This document shows positions 1-7,937 of a DNA stretch of 64,000 nt, piece after piece (position 1 is the first letter of the stretch; the number at the start of each line of letters is the position of its first letter). Origin of the DNA: CAXXOK01 sp963664595 (GTDB taxonomy: Bacteria > Bacillota > Clostridia > Christensenellales > Aristaeellaceae); assembly GCA_963664595.2 (NCBI GenBank), contig CAXXOK010000003.1:248001-312000 (forward strand), given 5' to 3'. The notes below the pieces were generated by a model, which made no database searches, was not told the DNA's origin, and saw only the letters and a list, made by a program, of their open reading frames with translations. Position numbers and translations under genes: made by a program.

Positions 1-1
1 C

Positions 2-1726
2 GGCTTTTTTGGGAAGACCATAGGGTCGGTCATCCGCAATCTCGGCCTGGAAAATCTGTATATTTCCATTACTGAAGATCCTGAAAGAAACTATATGGGC
101 GGGCTGGTGGGCGAATTCGTTTTCCGGGAGGGCGTACCGGCATCCGTGACCAACTGCTATACAAACGGCAAAATAGTCAATGCTCTTTATACCTGGGCGA
201 TTGACTCTACGGAAATGGGGGGGCTGATCGGGAGGCTTATCAACTGGGATGAAGAAACGTCCATTGCGGTTACCAACTGCAGCAGCACGGTGGAACTGTG
301 GCAGGAAAATAAACCCGCTCCCTATGGCGGCGGGTTGATCGGCCTGTGCAGCTATGCGAATATAACCAATTGCTTTGCCGCCGGGGATATCCATGCGCCA
401 GGGTATAGTATTTTCTACAAAGGTGGGCTTGCGGGGCGTATCAGTCATGCGCAATGCGAGTACGGGTATTGGAACAGCGATGCGATGTATTATTCCGCAA
501 CAGGGGCGGAATATATAACGAATGCTTTCGGCTGGGAGAAGGAAGCGGTTATCAGCGCCCAAGCTAAAACAGCCGCCTATATGCAGACAACCGATTTTGT
601 GGATGAGTTGAACACAAACTGTAAAGCGTTTGACAGCTGGTCCATTATCAGCGGGTTGAACAAAGGGTATCCTGTGTGCTTTGCCTATTATGCGGAGATG
701 GTGTACGGTACGGCGGATACATCGTATACGTTTCCGGCGAAGGCTTATGGGTACGGACCGCAAACGGCGCATCAGGTGACTTTGCGCAACATCGGCACGG
801 TACCCTCCGCAACGCTTGCCGTTACGTTGAGCGGGAACCATGCCGGTTGCTTTACCCTGTCCGATACGGAGATTGCCCCGATCGGGGTTTTGGCCGAAAG
901 CAGTTTTTCCGTGACGCCTGTTACGGGGCTTGCGCAGGGAACCTATACCGCAACGATCAATGTATCCGGCGCGGACCTGAACCCCGTTTCTTATACGGTC
1001 AGCTATACGGTGGAAAAGCCGGATTATACGGTGCAGGCCGATCCGGCGGCGCTGTCCTTCGGCTCGGTTATGATGGGTTATGCGGCCGCGCCCCCGGCGC
1101 AGAGCGTTACAATCACCAATAAGGGCAACATGAGCGTAATGCTTACACAGCCCGCAAGCGATGCCTTTACCATAACCACCGCAGATTCGCTGACCCTTGC
1201 GCCGAACGGGACCGCGGTGTTCAGCGTCCGGCCCCAAAACGGGCTTACATACGGGACATATCATCATACGCTTCTTTTCCAAACCGATCATGCCAGCAGC
1301 TGCGGTGTTGACGCGGTATTTACCGTGAATCCCATCATCTACCCCATGACCGGCTTTACGCAGGAAAGCATGTACATACTGGGGCATGAGGATGGGTTGG
1401 AATTTACGGCGGCAGGACCGTTTGCCAAATTTACCGGGGTTTTCGTGAACGGATCGCAGCTTTACCCCGGCCAGTTCAGCGTCCGGGAGGGCAGCACAAT
1501 CGTAGAACTGTTTAAAACGTATCTCAGTGCCTTAACCCCTGGCAGCCATAAGCTGCGCATCCACTTTACGGACGGCTATGCCGAAGCGGGGTTTTCGGTT
1601 GTGGATATACCGAAAACGGGAGACGTTGGGCGTACCATAGGCTTCGCCTCATTGGCCGCGCTGGCTGTGCTGGGGTTTGCCGGGTTTTTGCTGTTGCGGC
1701 GTAGGCGGCGCAACACCGGCGGTTGA
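2..1726 (+). CDS. Surface protein with GLUG-like repeats and LPXTG-like anchor (5' partial)
   Basis: The frame is open from the left edge, so the true start lies upstream; the first ATG inside the window (95) is in mid-domain. The first 200 residues carry Gly-rich repeats of the type 'MGGLVGE...TNCYTNG', resembling GLUG/adhesin repeats. Two Ig-like beta-sandwich segments follow (around residues 210-440, each with 'F.L....I.P...A.FSV.P..GL..GTY'), typical of extracellular proteins. The C-terminus has a sortase-type signal: IPKTGD, a hydrophobic helix, then RRRRR. This suggests covalent attachment to the cell wall or an anchored exported protein. Isoleucine replaces the usual first Leu of LPXTG. 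No sortase gene is in the window. Function beyond surface display or adhesion is not known. Confidence 0.8.
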   Translation, partial: GFFGKTIGSVIRNLGLENLYISITEDPERNYMGGLVGEFVFREGVPASVTNCYTNGKIVNALYTWAIDSTEMGGLIGRLINWDEETSIAVTNCSSTVELWQENKPAPYGGGLIGLCSYANITNCFAAGDIHAPGYSIFYKGGLAGRISHAQCEYGYWNSDAMYYSATGAEYITNAFGWEKEAVISAQAKTAAYMQTTDFVDELNTNCKAFDSWSIISGLNKGYPVCFAYYAEMVYGTADTSYTFPAKAYGYGPQTAHQVTLRNIGTVPSATLAVTLSGNHAGCFTLSDTEIAPIGVLAESSFSVTPVTGLAQGTYTATINVSGADLNPVSYTVSYTVEKPDYTVQADPAALSFGSVMMGYAAAPPAQSVTITNKGNMSVMLTQPASDAFTITTADSLTLAPNGTAVFSVRPQNGLTYGTYHHTLLFQTDHASSCGVDAVFTVNPIIYPMTGFTQESMYILGHEDGLEFTAAGPFAKFTGVFVNGSQLYPGQFSVREGSTIVELFKTYLSALTPGSHKLRIHFTDGYAEAGFSVVDIPKTGDVGRTIGFASLAALAVLGFAGFLLLRRRRRNTGG

Positions 1727-1811
1727 TTTTCGTGCAAGGCAGCCGATAAAATGGAATATTATACCAATTCCGGGCCGCGCAGGCAATATCAGGCTGATGC
1801 GCCGCCCGGCC

Positions 1812-1841
1812 TTTACATTCTCAAAAACTACGGTGTATAAT
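1812..1841 (+). promoter_or_regulatory. Promoter of pyrH operon
   Basis: A -35 box TTTACA (1812-1817) and a perfect -10 box TATAAT (1836-1841) are 18 nt apart, just upstream of the pyrH ribosome site. It would drive pyrH, the MATE gene and argS, which are closely packed. Confidence 0.7.
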
Positions 1842-1877
1842 AGAAAATGCAATTCCTATACGGTGGGAGGTACCCGG

Positions 1878-2591
1878 ATGATGGAAAACAAACGGGTGAT
1901 ACTCAAACTCAGCGGCGAGGCCCTGGGCGTGAACGGGCAGCTGTTTGATTACAAACTGTTTCAGGCTTCGGCCAAGGCGCTGCTGCGCGTGCAGGCCCAG
2001 GGGGCCGAGCTGGCGGTGGTGATCGGCGGCGGCAACATCTGGCGTGGCAGGCGCGGCCCGGCCGAGGCGATGGGCGCGGTAGCGGCCGACCAGATGGGCA
2101 TGCTCGCCACCCTGCAGAATTCCCTGATGATGTATGATGCATTGACCTCGCTTGGAGCGAAGGCCACCGTGATGAGCGCGGTGGACATGCACCGGTTTGC
2201 GGCCCCGTTCAACGCGGCGCACGCCAAAGAGCTGCTTTCCCAGGGGCACATCCTGCTGCTGGGCGGCGGCACGGGCAACCCCTTTTGCACCACGGACAGC
2301 GCCGTGGCGCTGCGGGCGCTGGAGCTGGACTGCGGACAGATTTTGATGGCGAAAAACGTGGACGGCGTTTACGATAAGGATCCCGCAAAACATGCCGATG
2401 CCAGGCTGCTTACAAACCTGACCTACGATGAATGTCTCAGCCGTTCCCTGCGCGCGATTGATTTAAGCGCGCTGATCCTGCTGCGGGACAACCAATTCCC
2501 CTGTGTGCGCCTGTTTCAACTGGACGCCGCGGGCGAAAACCTGCTCAAGGTGCTCGGGGGCGACCCGATGGGAACCACCTTATCTCCATAA
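1878..2591 (+). CDS. pyrH: UMP kinase PyrH
   Basis: Amino-acid-kinase fold enzyme that phosphorylates UMP to UDP in pyrimidine nucleotide synthesis; cytoplasmic hexamer in the family. The sequence shows the N-terminal 'RVILKLSGEAL' phosphate-binding strand, 'VIGGGNIWRG', the UMP-site region 'ADQMGMLATLQNSLMM', and the C-terminal 'TGNPFCTTDSAVALRALEL' and 'KNVDGVYDKDP' blocks, in order. Length 237 aa fits the family. The start is the ATG at 1878 with GGGAGG 7 nt upstream; a second ATG follows at once. In many Firmicutes pyrH sits next to tsf and frr; here it heads a group with a MATE transporter and argS. Confidence 0.95.
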   Translation: MMENKRVILKLSGEALGVNGQLFDYKLFQASAKALLRVQAQGAELAVVIGGGNIWRGRRGPAEAMGAVAADQMGMLATLQNSLMMYDALTSLGAKATVMSAVDMHRFAAPFNAAHAKELLSQGHILLLGGGTGNPFCTTDSAVALRALELDCGQILMAKNVDGVYDKDPAKHADARLLTNLTYDECLSRSLRAIDLSALILLRDNQFPCVRLFQLDAAGENLLKVLGGDPMGTTLSP

Positions 2592-2607
2592 AGCAAGAAG
2601 GTACGAT

Positions 2608-4065
2608 ATGGCTTCAATATCCGCCAAATTCAAGGGCTTCTTTGCGCCCATGAACATGACGGAGGGAAATTCCCTCAAACAGATCCTCCGGTTTTCCATT
2701 CCCCTGTTGATCGGCAACTTTGCCCAGCAGATGTACTCCACGGTGGACGCCATCGTGGTGGGCAACTACATCGGCGATAACGCGCTGGGCGCGGTGGGGC
2801 TTTCATTTCCCATCATCATGCTGATCTTTGCGCTGTTCATCGGCATTTCCACGGGCGCGGGGATCACCGTATCCCACTGCTTCGGGGCCAATGACCGTCC
2901 GCAGCTCAACAAAGCCGTGGGCACCATCATCGTGCTCGCGTTCTGGGCCGGGCTGTTTTGCACGGCGCTGGGCGTTTTCATTTCCAGACCGCTGCTGCGG
3001 TTGCTGGGTACGCCGCCGGAGATGCTGGATATGGCGGTGATGTACCAGACCATCTACTTTGCCGGGGTCATTTCGCTGATCTACTTTAATATCCTCAGCG
3101 GCGTGCTGCGCGGCATGGGCGACAGCGTTTCCCCGCTCCTGTACCTGTTTTTTGCCTCGGCGCTGAACATTGTGCTGGATATCCTGTTTGTAACCCGCCT
3201 GCACATGACCACCGACGGCGTGGCGCTGGCGACCGTGATATCGCAGACGCTGGCGGCGCTGCTGGCCTACCGCAGGCTGAAACGGATGGGTGATGTGCTG
3301 GATGTGAACCGCAAAACCATCCGTATGGACCGCGCGATTGCCGGAAAGATCATCCGGCTGGGGCTGCCGCTGGGCGCCATGCAGGCGGTGTTCTCCGTGC
3401 AGATGATTTTGGTGCAGGCGCTGATGAACTCCATGGGCCCGCTGGTGGTGACCACGTTTACCGCCGTGATGCGCGTGGACGGGTTCATCATGATGCCCAA
3501 CTTCACCTTTGCCGCCGCGGCCACCACCTTTACCGCGCAGAACTACGGGGCGAAAAAGCTGTCGCGCATCCGCCGCGGCCAGCAAGACACCCTGAAGATC
3601 GCGCTGACCAGCTCCCTGTTTTTGATGGTGTGCCTGCTGCTGTTCGGCCGCCAGCTGATGAGCGTGTTTACCGATACCGAGGCCGTGGTGGCGCTGGGCG
3701 CGCGGGTGCTGCGCATCCTCGCGGTGGGCTATGTGGCCTTTGCGGTATTGCAGACCTTTGTGGGTGTGATGAACGGCATGAGCCAGACCACCATCCCCAT
3801 GATCCTGGGCGTGATCACCGCGCTGGCCGTGCGGCTGCCGCTGGCGTACCTGCTGGCCTTCCTCACACGGTCGGAGGTCTGGCCCAACGGCAACCCGGAC
3901 GCGCTGTATTTCAGCCAGCTGATCGCGTGGGTGTTCAACACGGTGCTCACCGTGCTGATCTTCCGCTACGGCAAGTGGCGCGCGCGCGCCGAAAGCCTTA
4001 TCACCGACACCGCCCCGCCGGACGGGGACAATCGATCCGGGCAAGTGGAGGGGATCCTTGAATGA
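2608..4065 (+). CDS. MATE family efflux transporter
   Basis: Polytopic membrane protein of 485 aa with about 12 hydrophobic segments arranged as two similar halves, the hallmark of MATE cation/drug antiporters. The N-terminal 'FSIPLLIGNFAQQMYSTVDAIVVGNYIG' and 'ISTGAGITVSHCFGANDRPQLNKAVG' blocks, and their echo in the second half ('LGAMQAVFSVQMILVQ', 'NYGAKKLSRIRRGQQ'), are diagnostic. It probably exports drugs or metabolites using Na+ or H+; the substrate cannot be read from sequence. Start chosen at ATG 2608 with AAGAAGG just upstream. The stop overlaps the argS start by four bases (ATGA), so argS is probably translationally coupled. Confidence 0.93.
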   Translation: MASISAKFKGFFAPMNMTEGNSLKQILRFSIPLLIGNFAQQMYSTVDAIVVGNYIGDNALGAVGLSFPIIMLIFALFIGISTGAGITVSHCFGANDRPQLNKAVGTIIVLAFWAGLFCTALGVFISRPLLRLLGTPPEMLDMAVMYQTIYFAGVISLIYFNILSGVLRGMGDSVSPLLYLFFASALNIVLDILFVTRLHMTTDGVALATVISQTLAALLAYRRLKRMGDVLDVNRKTIRMDRAIAGKIIRLGLPLGAMQAVFSVQMILVQALMNSMGPLVVTTFTAVMRVDGFIMMPNFTFAAAATTFTAQNYGAKKLSRIRRGQQDTLKIALTSSLFLMVCLLLFGRQLMSVFTDTEAVVALGARVLRILAVGYVAFAVLQTFVGVMNGMSQTTIPMILGVITALAVRLPLAYLLAFLTRSEVWPNGNPDALYFSQLIAWVFNTVLTVLIFRYGKWRARAESLITDTAPPDGDNRSGQVEGILE

Positions 4066-5798
4066 ATGAGATCAAACGGGAACTGGCGGAGCTGATCAGC
4101 ACCGCCGTGAAGAAATGCTACGGCACGGAAATGAGCGCGCACGCGCTGCAGGGCTATCTGGAGGTGCCGCCGGAAAAGAGCATGGGCGATTATGCCTTTC
4201 CATGCTTCCGTCTCAGCCGCGAGCTGAAGCAGGCGCCGCCGCAGATTGCCGCCGCGCTGGCCGGCAGCATCAACGCGCCCGGCTTTTCCACCGCCAAGCA
4301 GATGGGCGGTTATCTGAATTTCAGCCTCAACCGTTCGCAGGCGGCGCGGCGGACGCTTGATAAGGTGCTGGAGGGCAACTACGGGGCCTCTGATATCGGC
4401 GCGGGCAAAACCGTGTGTATCGACTATTCGTCCATCAACATTGCCAAGCGCTTCCACATCGGCCATCTGTCCACCACCATGATCGGGCACAGCCTGAAGC
4501 GCATCTACGATTATCTGGGCTACAAAACCGTGGGTATCAACCACCTGGGCGACTGGGGCACGCAGTTTGGCAAGCTGATCTCGGCGTACAAGCGCTGGGG
4601 CACGCGCGCCGAGGTGGAGCAGGGCGGCGTGGAAGCGCTGACCAGGCTTTACGTGCGTTTCCACGAGGAAAGCGCCAAGGAGCAGGATACCCTGGGCACC
4701 CATACCCTGGAGGATGAGGGCCGCGCCTACTTCAAAGCCATCGAGGACGGCGATCCCGAGGCGATGGAGATTTTCAACTGGTTCAAAGAGGTCACCCTCA
4801 AGGACTGCCAGAAAACCTACGAGCTGCTGGGCGTGAGCTTTGACAGCTACAACGGCGAAGCCTTTTACAACGATAAAATGCAGTCCGTCATCGACGCGCT
4901 CCGGGAAAAGGGTCTGTTGTCCCAGTCCGAGGGCGCAAGCGTGGTGGATTTGGAGGCCGAGGGCATGCCGCCCTGCCTGATTTTGAAAAAGGACGGGGCC
5001 ACCCTCTACGCCACGCGCGATCTGGCCGCGGCCCTGTACCGCGCGCAGACCTATCATTTCGACAAGTGCCTGTACGTGGTGGCCTATCAGCAGGATCTGC
5101 ATTTCCGCCAGGTGTTTGAGGTGCTTAAAAAGATGGGCTATCCCTGGGCGGACAACATGGTGCACGTTTCCTTCGGCATGGTGAGCTACGAGGCGCAGAC
5201 GCTGTCCACCCGCAAGGGGCACATCGTGTATCTGGACGATCTTTTGCAGCAGGCGCAGGAAAAGGCGCTCAAGATTATTCAGGAAAAGAGCCCCGATCTG
5301 GACAACAAGCAGGAGGTTGCCCGCCAGGTAGGCGTGGGCGCGGTCATCTATACCGATTTGCAGAACAACCGCATCAAGGATATCGACTTCTGGTGGGACC
5401 GGGCGCTGAACTTTGACGGCGAAAGCGGCCCCTATGTGCAGTACACGCACGCGCGCTGCTGCTCCGTGCTGCGCAAGGCGCAGGCCGCGGGCAAGGCGCA
5501 GGCCGCCGAGGAGGCCGATTACTCCTCCCTGTCCGATGATGCCGCCAGCGAGCTGGTAGCCCTGCTCTCCCGCTTCCCCGAGGCCGTGCACGACGCCGCC
5601 GACAAGTACGAGCCCTCCATGATCACCCGCGCGATCACCGATATCGCGCAGGCCTACAACAAGTTCTACTACGACAATCGCATTCTGGATGATGATCCCG
5701 GCGTGCGCCAGGCGCGCGTGCGGCTGACGCAAGCCACGCGCGACGTGCTGAAACAGGGCATGTACCTGATCGGCATGGAAGCCCCGGAGCGTATGTAG
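4062..5798 (+). CDS. argS: Arginyl-tRNA synthetase
   Basis: Class I aminoacyl-tRNA synthetase that charges tRNA-Arg with arginine. It shows the N-terminal add-1 region, the HIGH signature within 'KRFHIGHLSTTMIG', the family block 'INHLGDWGTQFGKLI', and the C-terminal helical anticodon domain ending with 'GMYLIGMEAPERM'. Canonical ArgS enzymes often lack a clean KMSKS; here the corresponding loop reads 'MVSYEAQTLSTRKGHIVYLDDLL'. Length 578 aa is normal. The ATG at 4062 overlaps the MATE stop. No T-box-like leader is visible, as expected for an internal operon gene. Confidence 0.96.
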   Translation: MNEIKRELAELISTAVKKCYGTEMSAHALQGYLEVPPEKSMGDYAFPCFRLSRELKQAPPQIAAALAGSINAPGFSTAKQMGGYLNFSLNRSQAARRTLDKVLEGNYGASDIGAGKTVCIDYSSINIAKRFHIGHLSTTMIGHSLKRIYDYLGYKTVGINHLGDWGTQFGKLISAYKRWGTRAEVEQGGVEALTRLYVRFHEESAKEQDTLGTHTLEDEGRAYFKAIEDGDPEAMEIFNWFKEVTLKDCQKTYELLGVSFDSYNGEAFYNDKMQSVIDALREKGLLSQSEGASVVDLEAEGMPPCLILKKDGATLYATRDLAAALYRAQTYHFDKCLYVVAYQQDLHFRQVFEVLKKMGYPWADNMVHVSFGMVSYEAQTLSTRKGHIVYLDDLLQQAQEKALKIIQEKSPDLDNKQEVARQVGVGAVIYTDLQNNRIKDIDFWWDRALNFDGESGPYVQYTHARCCSVLRKAQAAGKAQAAEEADYSSLSDDAASELVALLSRFPEAVHDAADKYEPSMITRAITDIAQAYNKFYYDNRILDDDPGVRQARVRLTQATRDVLKQGMYLIGMEAPERM

Positions 5799-5805
5799 TA
5801 GCTTT

Positions 5806-5892
5806 GCAGGAAAACGGCGAACAAATCCCCTGTACGCTCCCGGCCATATTTCCGCCAGCTTGGGCTTGGGGAACTTTCGACGTAGCGTTTGT
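5806..5892. repeat. Partial copy of long-hairpin repeat family (half-site)
   Basis: This stretch repeats the left half of the hairpin at 5893-6056: a variant of the arm ('GGCGAACAAA'), then 'CCGCCAGCTTGGGCTT' and 'TTCGACGTAGCG', without the matching right half. It looks like a fragment left by deletion or recombination between copies. Confidence 0.6.
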
Positions 5893-6056
5893 AGGCAAAC
5901 GATGAACAAAGCCCGCACGCGCTGGCGATCGCTTTTCCGCCAGCTTGGGCTTTGATAACCCTCGACGTAGCGCTGCTACTACTTCGGGCTATCAAAACCC
6001 AATCTGACGAAAAATCGATTCGCCATCACATACGGTCTTCATTCATCGTTTGCCTG
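5893..6056. repeat. Long-hairpin repeat family, copy A
   Basis: About 164 nt that folds on itself. The outer arms are 'GGCAAACGATGAA' and 'TTCATCGTTTGCC'. Inner arms 'TTGGGCTTTGATAACCC' and 'GGGCTATCAAAACCCAA' pair with few mismatches. The tip holds the core GTAGCGCTGCTACTACTTC (5967-5985). The core recurs at 46850-46868 and, inverted, at 39996-40014. No coding potential; lies after argS. Confidence 0.75.
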
Positions 6057-6322
6057 CGGTTTTCTTCATACGGGTTCTCACGGGGTTTTATGGGGTCTTT
6101 GATTATGCTTGAATTTCTTTCTGCTATAACAGCAACCGCCTAAATGGTTATGCTTGGGATGTTTCAGATAAAGGCTCGCGTATCGATTGAATGATTTTTA
6201 ATGTTCCGTCTTCTGTTTTAATGATACAATCAAAGAGAACACTGCCCGACTGTGTTTCCTGAACAGGTTGTGATGGTATGGTTTCGCAATCTGTGTGTCG
6301 TACTGATGGGAGGGTATGCGCT
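6057..6322. other. Intergenic stretch before the methyltransferase gene
   Basis: No convincing gene. On the minus strand, 6148-6290 reads as a plausible protein tail ('FDCIIKTEDGTLKIIQSI' up to a stop), possibly the remnant of a deleted gene. On the plus strand a -10-like TACAAT (6225-6230) is the only promoter-like element, with no clear -35. Confidence 0.4.
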
Positions 6323-7351
6323 ATGGACCGGATTGAAAGCACCCAAAACCCCCGTGTGAAGGCCGCCAAGGCGTTGCAAACCGTGAAGGGCCGCAACGAG
6401 AGCGGTATGTTTTTGTGTGAGGGCGAGCATATGGTACAGGAGGCCGTACGCGCCGCGGACGCGACCGGGGCGGTGAGCGCGGCGTTTGCGCTGAGCTCCG
6501 CCTATGCCGTGGATACGCTGTTTGTGGACGAGGCCTGCGAAGAGAAGTATGCGGAGCTGGTGGCCGAGGCTCACGCGGACCACGCGTTTCTGGTACCCGC
6601 GCATGTGCTGGCGGCTATCTCCACCGTAAAATCGCCGCAGGGCATTGCCGCCGTGGTGCGGCTGCAGGCGCCGCAGATTACCGCGCGGGAGGATCTGGGC
6701 GTGCCGGGCGTATCCCCCGCGGCCTTCGGCATTGCCGCGGGCCGGGACGACTGGGAGGCTGCCGGGGAAGCGGAGGACGGCGGCGCGGAGCGGCCGGAGG
6801 CCGCGTATGCCCCGGACGGCGCTGACGACGAGGCCGGTTATGAAACCGACGACGATGCCGACGACGAAGCCGGGGACGACGAGATTCCCCCCTCCGTGCT
6901 TGGCGACAGGCTGGTGCTGCTGGAGGCTGTACAGGACCCCGGCAACGTCGGGGCCATCCTGCGCACCATGGACGCGGCGGGCTTTTCCGGCGCCATTCTG
7001 GGGCCGGGCTGCGCCGATCCGTTTTCGCCCAAGGCGTTGCGCGCCACGATGGGCTCCATCTTCCGCGTGCCCACGCTGCAGGTGGCAAACGCCGCGCAGG
7101 CGGCCGAAGCGCTGTCGCGGGAGGGCTATGCCGTGCTTGCCGCCGCGCTGGACGGCGAGGACTTCTTTCAACGGAAACCTTTGCCGGAGAAGGTATGCCT
7201 GATCATCGGCAACGAGGGCGCGGGCATCACCAGGGAAACGCTTGCCGCCGCCACCCACCGCTACCGCCTGCCCATGCGGGGCGGCGCGGAAAGCCTGAAC
7301 GCCGCGGCGGCCGCGGCCATTATGATTTACGACATCGCATACCGGAGATAG
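6323..7351 (+). CDS. SpoU/TrmH-type rRNA 2'-O-methyltransferase
   Basis: SPOUT-class RNA methyltransferase of the TrmH/RlmB kind, using SAM to methylate a ribose in rRNA or tRNA. The N-terminal substrate-binding domain (residues 1-115) starts 'IESTQNPRVKAAKAL'. The C-terminal knotted domain has the three SpoU motifs: 'LEAVQDPGNVGAILRTMDAAGF', 'LIIGNEGAGIT' and 'LPMRGGAESLNAAAAAAIMIYD'. Between them, residues about 125-190 form an unusual, strongly acidic low-complexity linker (runs of D and E) that ordinary members lack; it raises the length to 342 aa from the usual 250-270. Start ATG 6323, with GGGAGGG 8 nt upstream. Exact target nucleotide is not known. Confidence 0.9.
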   Translation: MDRIESTQNPRVKAAKALQTVKGRNESGMFLCEGEHMVQEAVRAADATGAVSAAFALSSAYAVDTLFVDEACEEKYAELVAEAHADHAFLVPAHVLAAISTVKSPQGIAAVVRLQAPQITAREDLGVPGVSPAAFGIAAGRDDWEAAGEAEDGGAERPEAAYAPDGADDEAGYETDDDADDEAGDDEIPPSVLGDRLVLLEAVQDPGNVGAILRTMDAAGFSGAILGPGCADPFSPKALRATMGSIFRVPTLQVANAAQAAEALSREGYAVLAAALDGEDFFQRKPLPEKVCLIIGNEGAGITRETLAAATHRYRLPMRGGAESLNAAAAAAIMIYDIAYRR

Positions 7352-7359
7352 GAGGCCGC

Positions 7360-7887
7360 ATGGAAGGAAAGCACATCTACGCCATCGCGCAGTATGACGA
7401 GGAAACCCAGCACCGGCTGTCCGCCCTGTATTTGAAGCTGGTCAATCAGGGGTTTACCGGCACGCAGACCAAGGGCATTCCCTACCATATCACCCTGGGC
7501 ACCTTTGATGTGGAGGACGAGGCGCTGGTCGTAAGCCGTGTGCAGGCCGCCGCCGCGGCCATGGACGCGTTTACGCTGCGCATGGCCTACATCGGCCTGT
7601 TCGGCCTCAAGGTGGTGTTTGTCGCCCCGGCCGTGAAGCAGCGGCTGCTGGACCTGCACCACGCCATCGCCCCGTGCGGCGATTCCGCCGACACCTTCCC
7701 CTGGGTGGCGCACACCACCCTGTTGATGGATTCGCCCGATATCATCCGGCGCGCCGTGCCCGCCGCCGCGGAGGCGTTCGAGCCCTTCCGCGCCACGGTG
7801 GAAAGCATTGGCGTGTATGAGTTTTTTCCCGAACGGAAGATCGGGGTTTTTCCGCTCAGGCAGCTGCCGGGTGAGGATGACCAATAA
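7360..7887 (+). CDS. 2H phosphoesterase / LigT-like RNA ligase family protein
   Basis: A 175-aa protein with the two spaced His motifs of the 2H superfamily: 'YHITLG' near residue 45 and 'HTTLL' near residue 124. Family members open 2',3'-cyclic phosphates or act as 2'-5' RNA ligases; the real substrate is unknown. The gene starts 8 nt after the methyltransferase stop with AGGAGG directly upstream of ATG 7360, so the two form an operon, which hints at an RNA-related job. Confidence 0.85.
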   Translation: MEGKHIYAIAQYDEETQHRLSALYLKLVNQGFTGTQTKGIPYHITLGTFDVEDEALVVSRVQAAAAAMDAFTLRMAYIGLFGLKVVFVAPAVKQRLLDLHHAIAPCGDSADTFPWVAHTTLLMDSPDIIRRAVPAAAEAFEPFRATVESIGVYEFFPERKIGVFPLRQLPGEDDQ

Positions 7888-7937
7888 ATGAGGAAGCAGA
7901 AAAATATTCCAACGCTCCAGAAAGCGAGTTGCACAGC

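Noticed and set aside
676..1122. Open frame inside the left-edge surface-protein gene, other frame
   Set aside because: No ribosome site; biased composition mirrors the GC-rich gene in which it lies.
3966..5918. 650-codon open frame antisense to argS
   Set aside because: Long antisense frames are expected in GC-rich genes. The product is His/Arg/Ala/Leu-rich without motifs, and argS is unmistakable.
6148..6290. Minus-strand protein remnant 'FDCIIKTEDGTLKIIQSI'
   Set aside because: Looks protein-like, but it is too short to assign and has no start; left as a note, not a gene.
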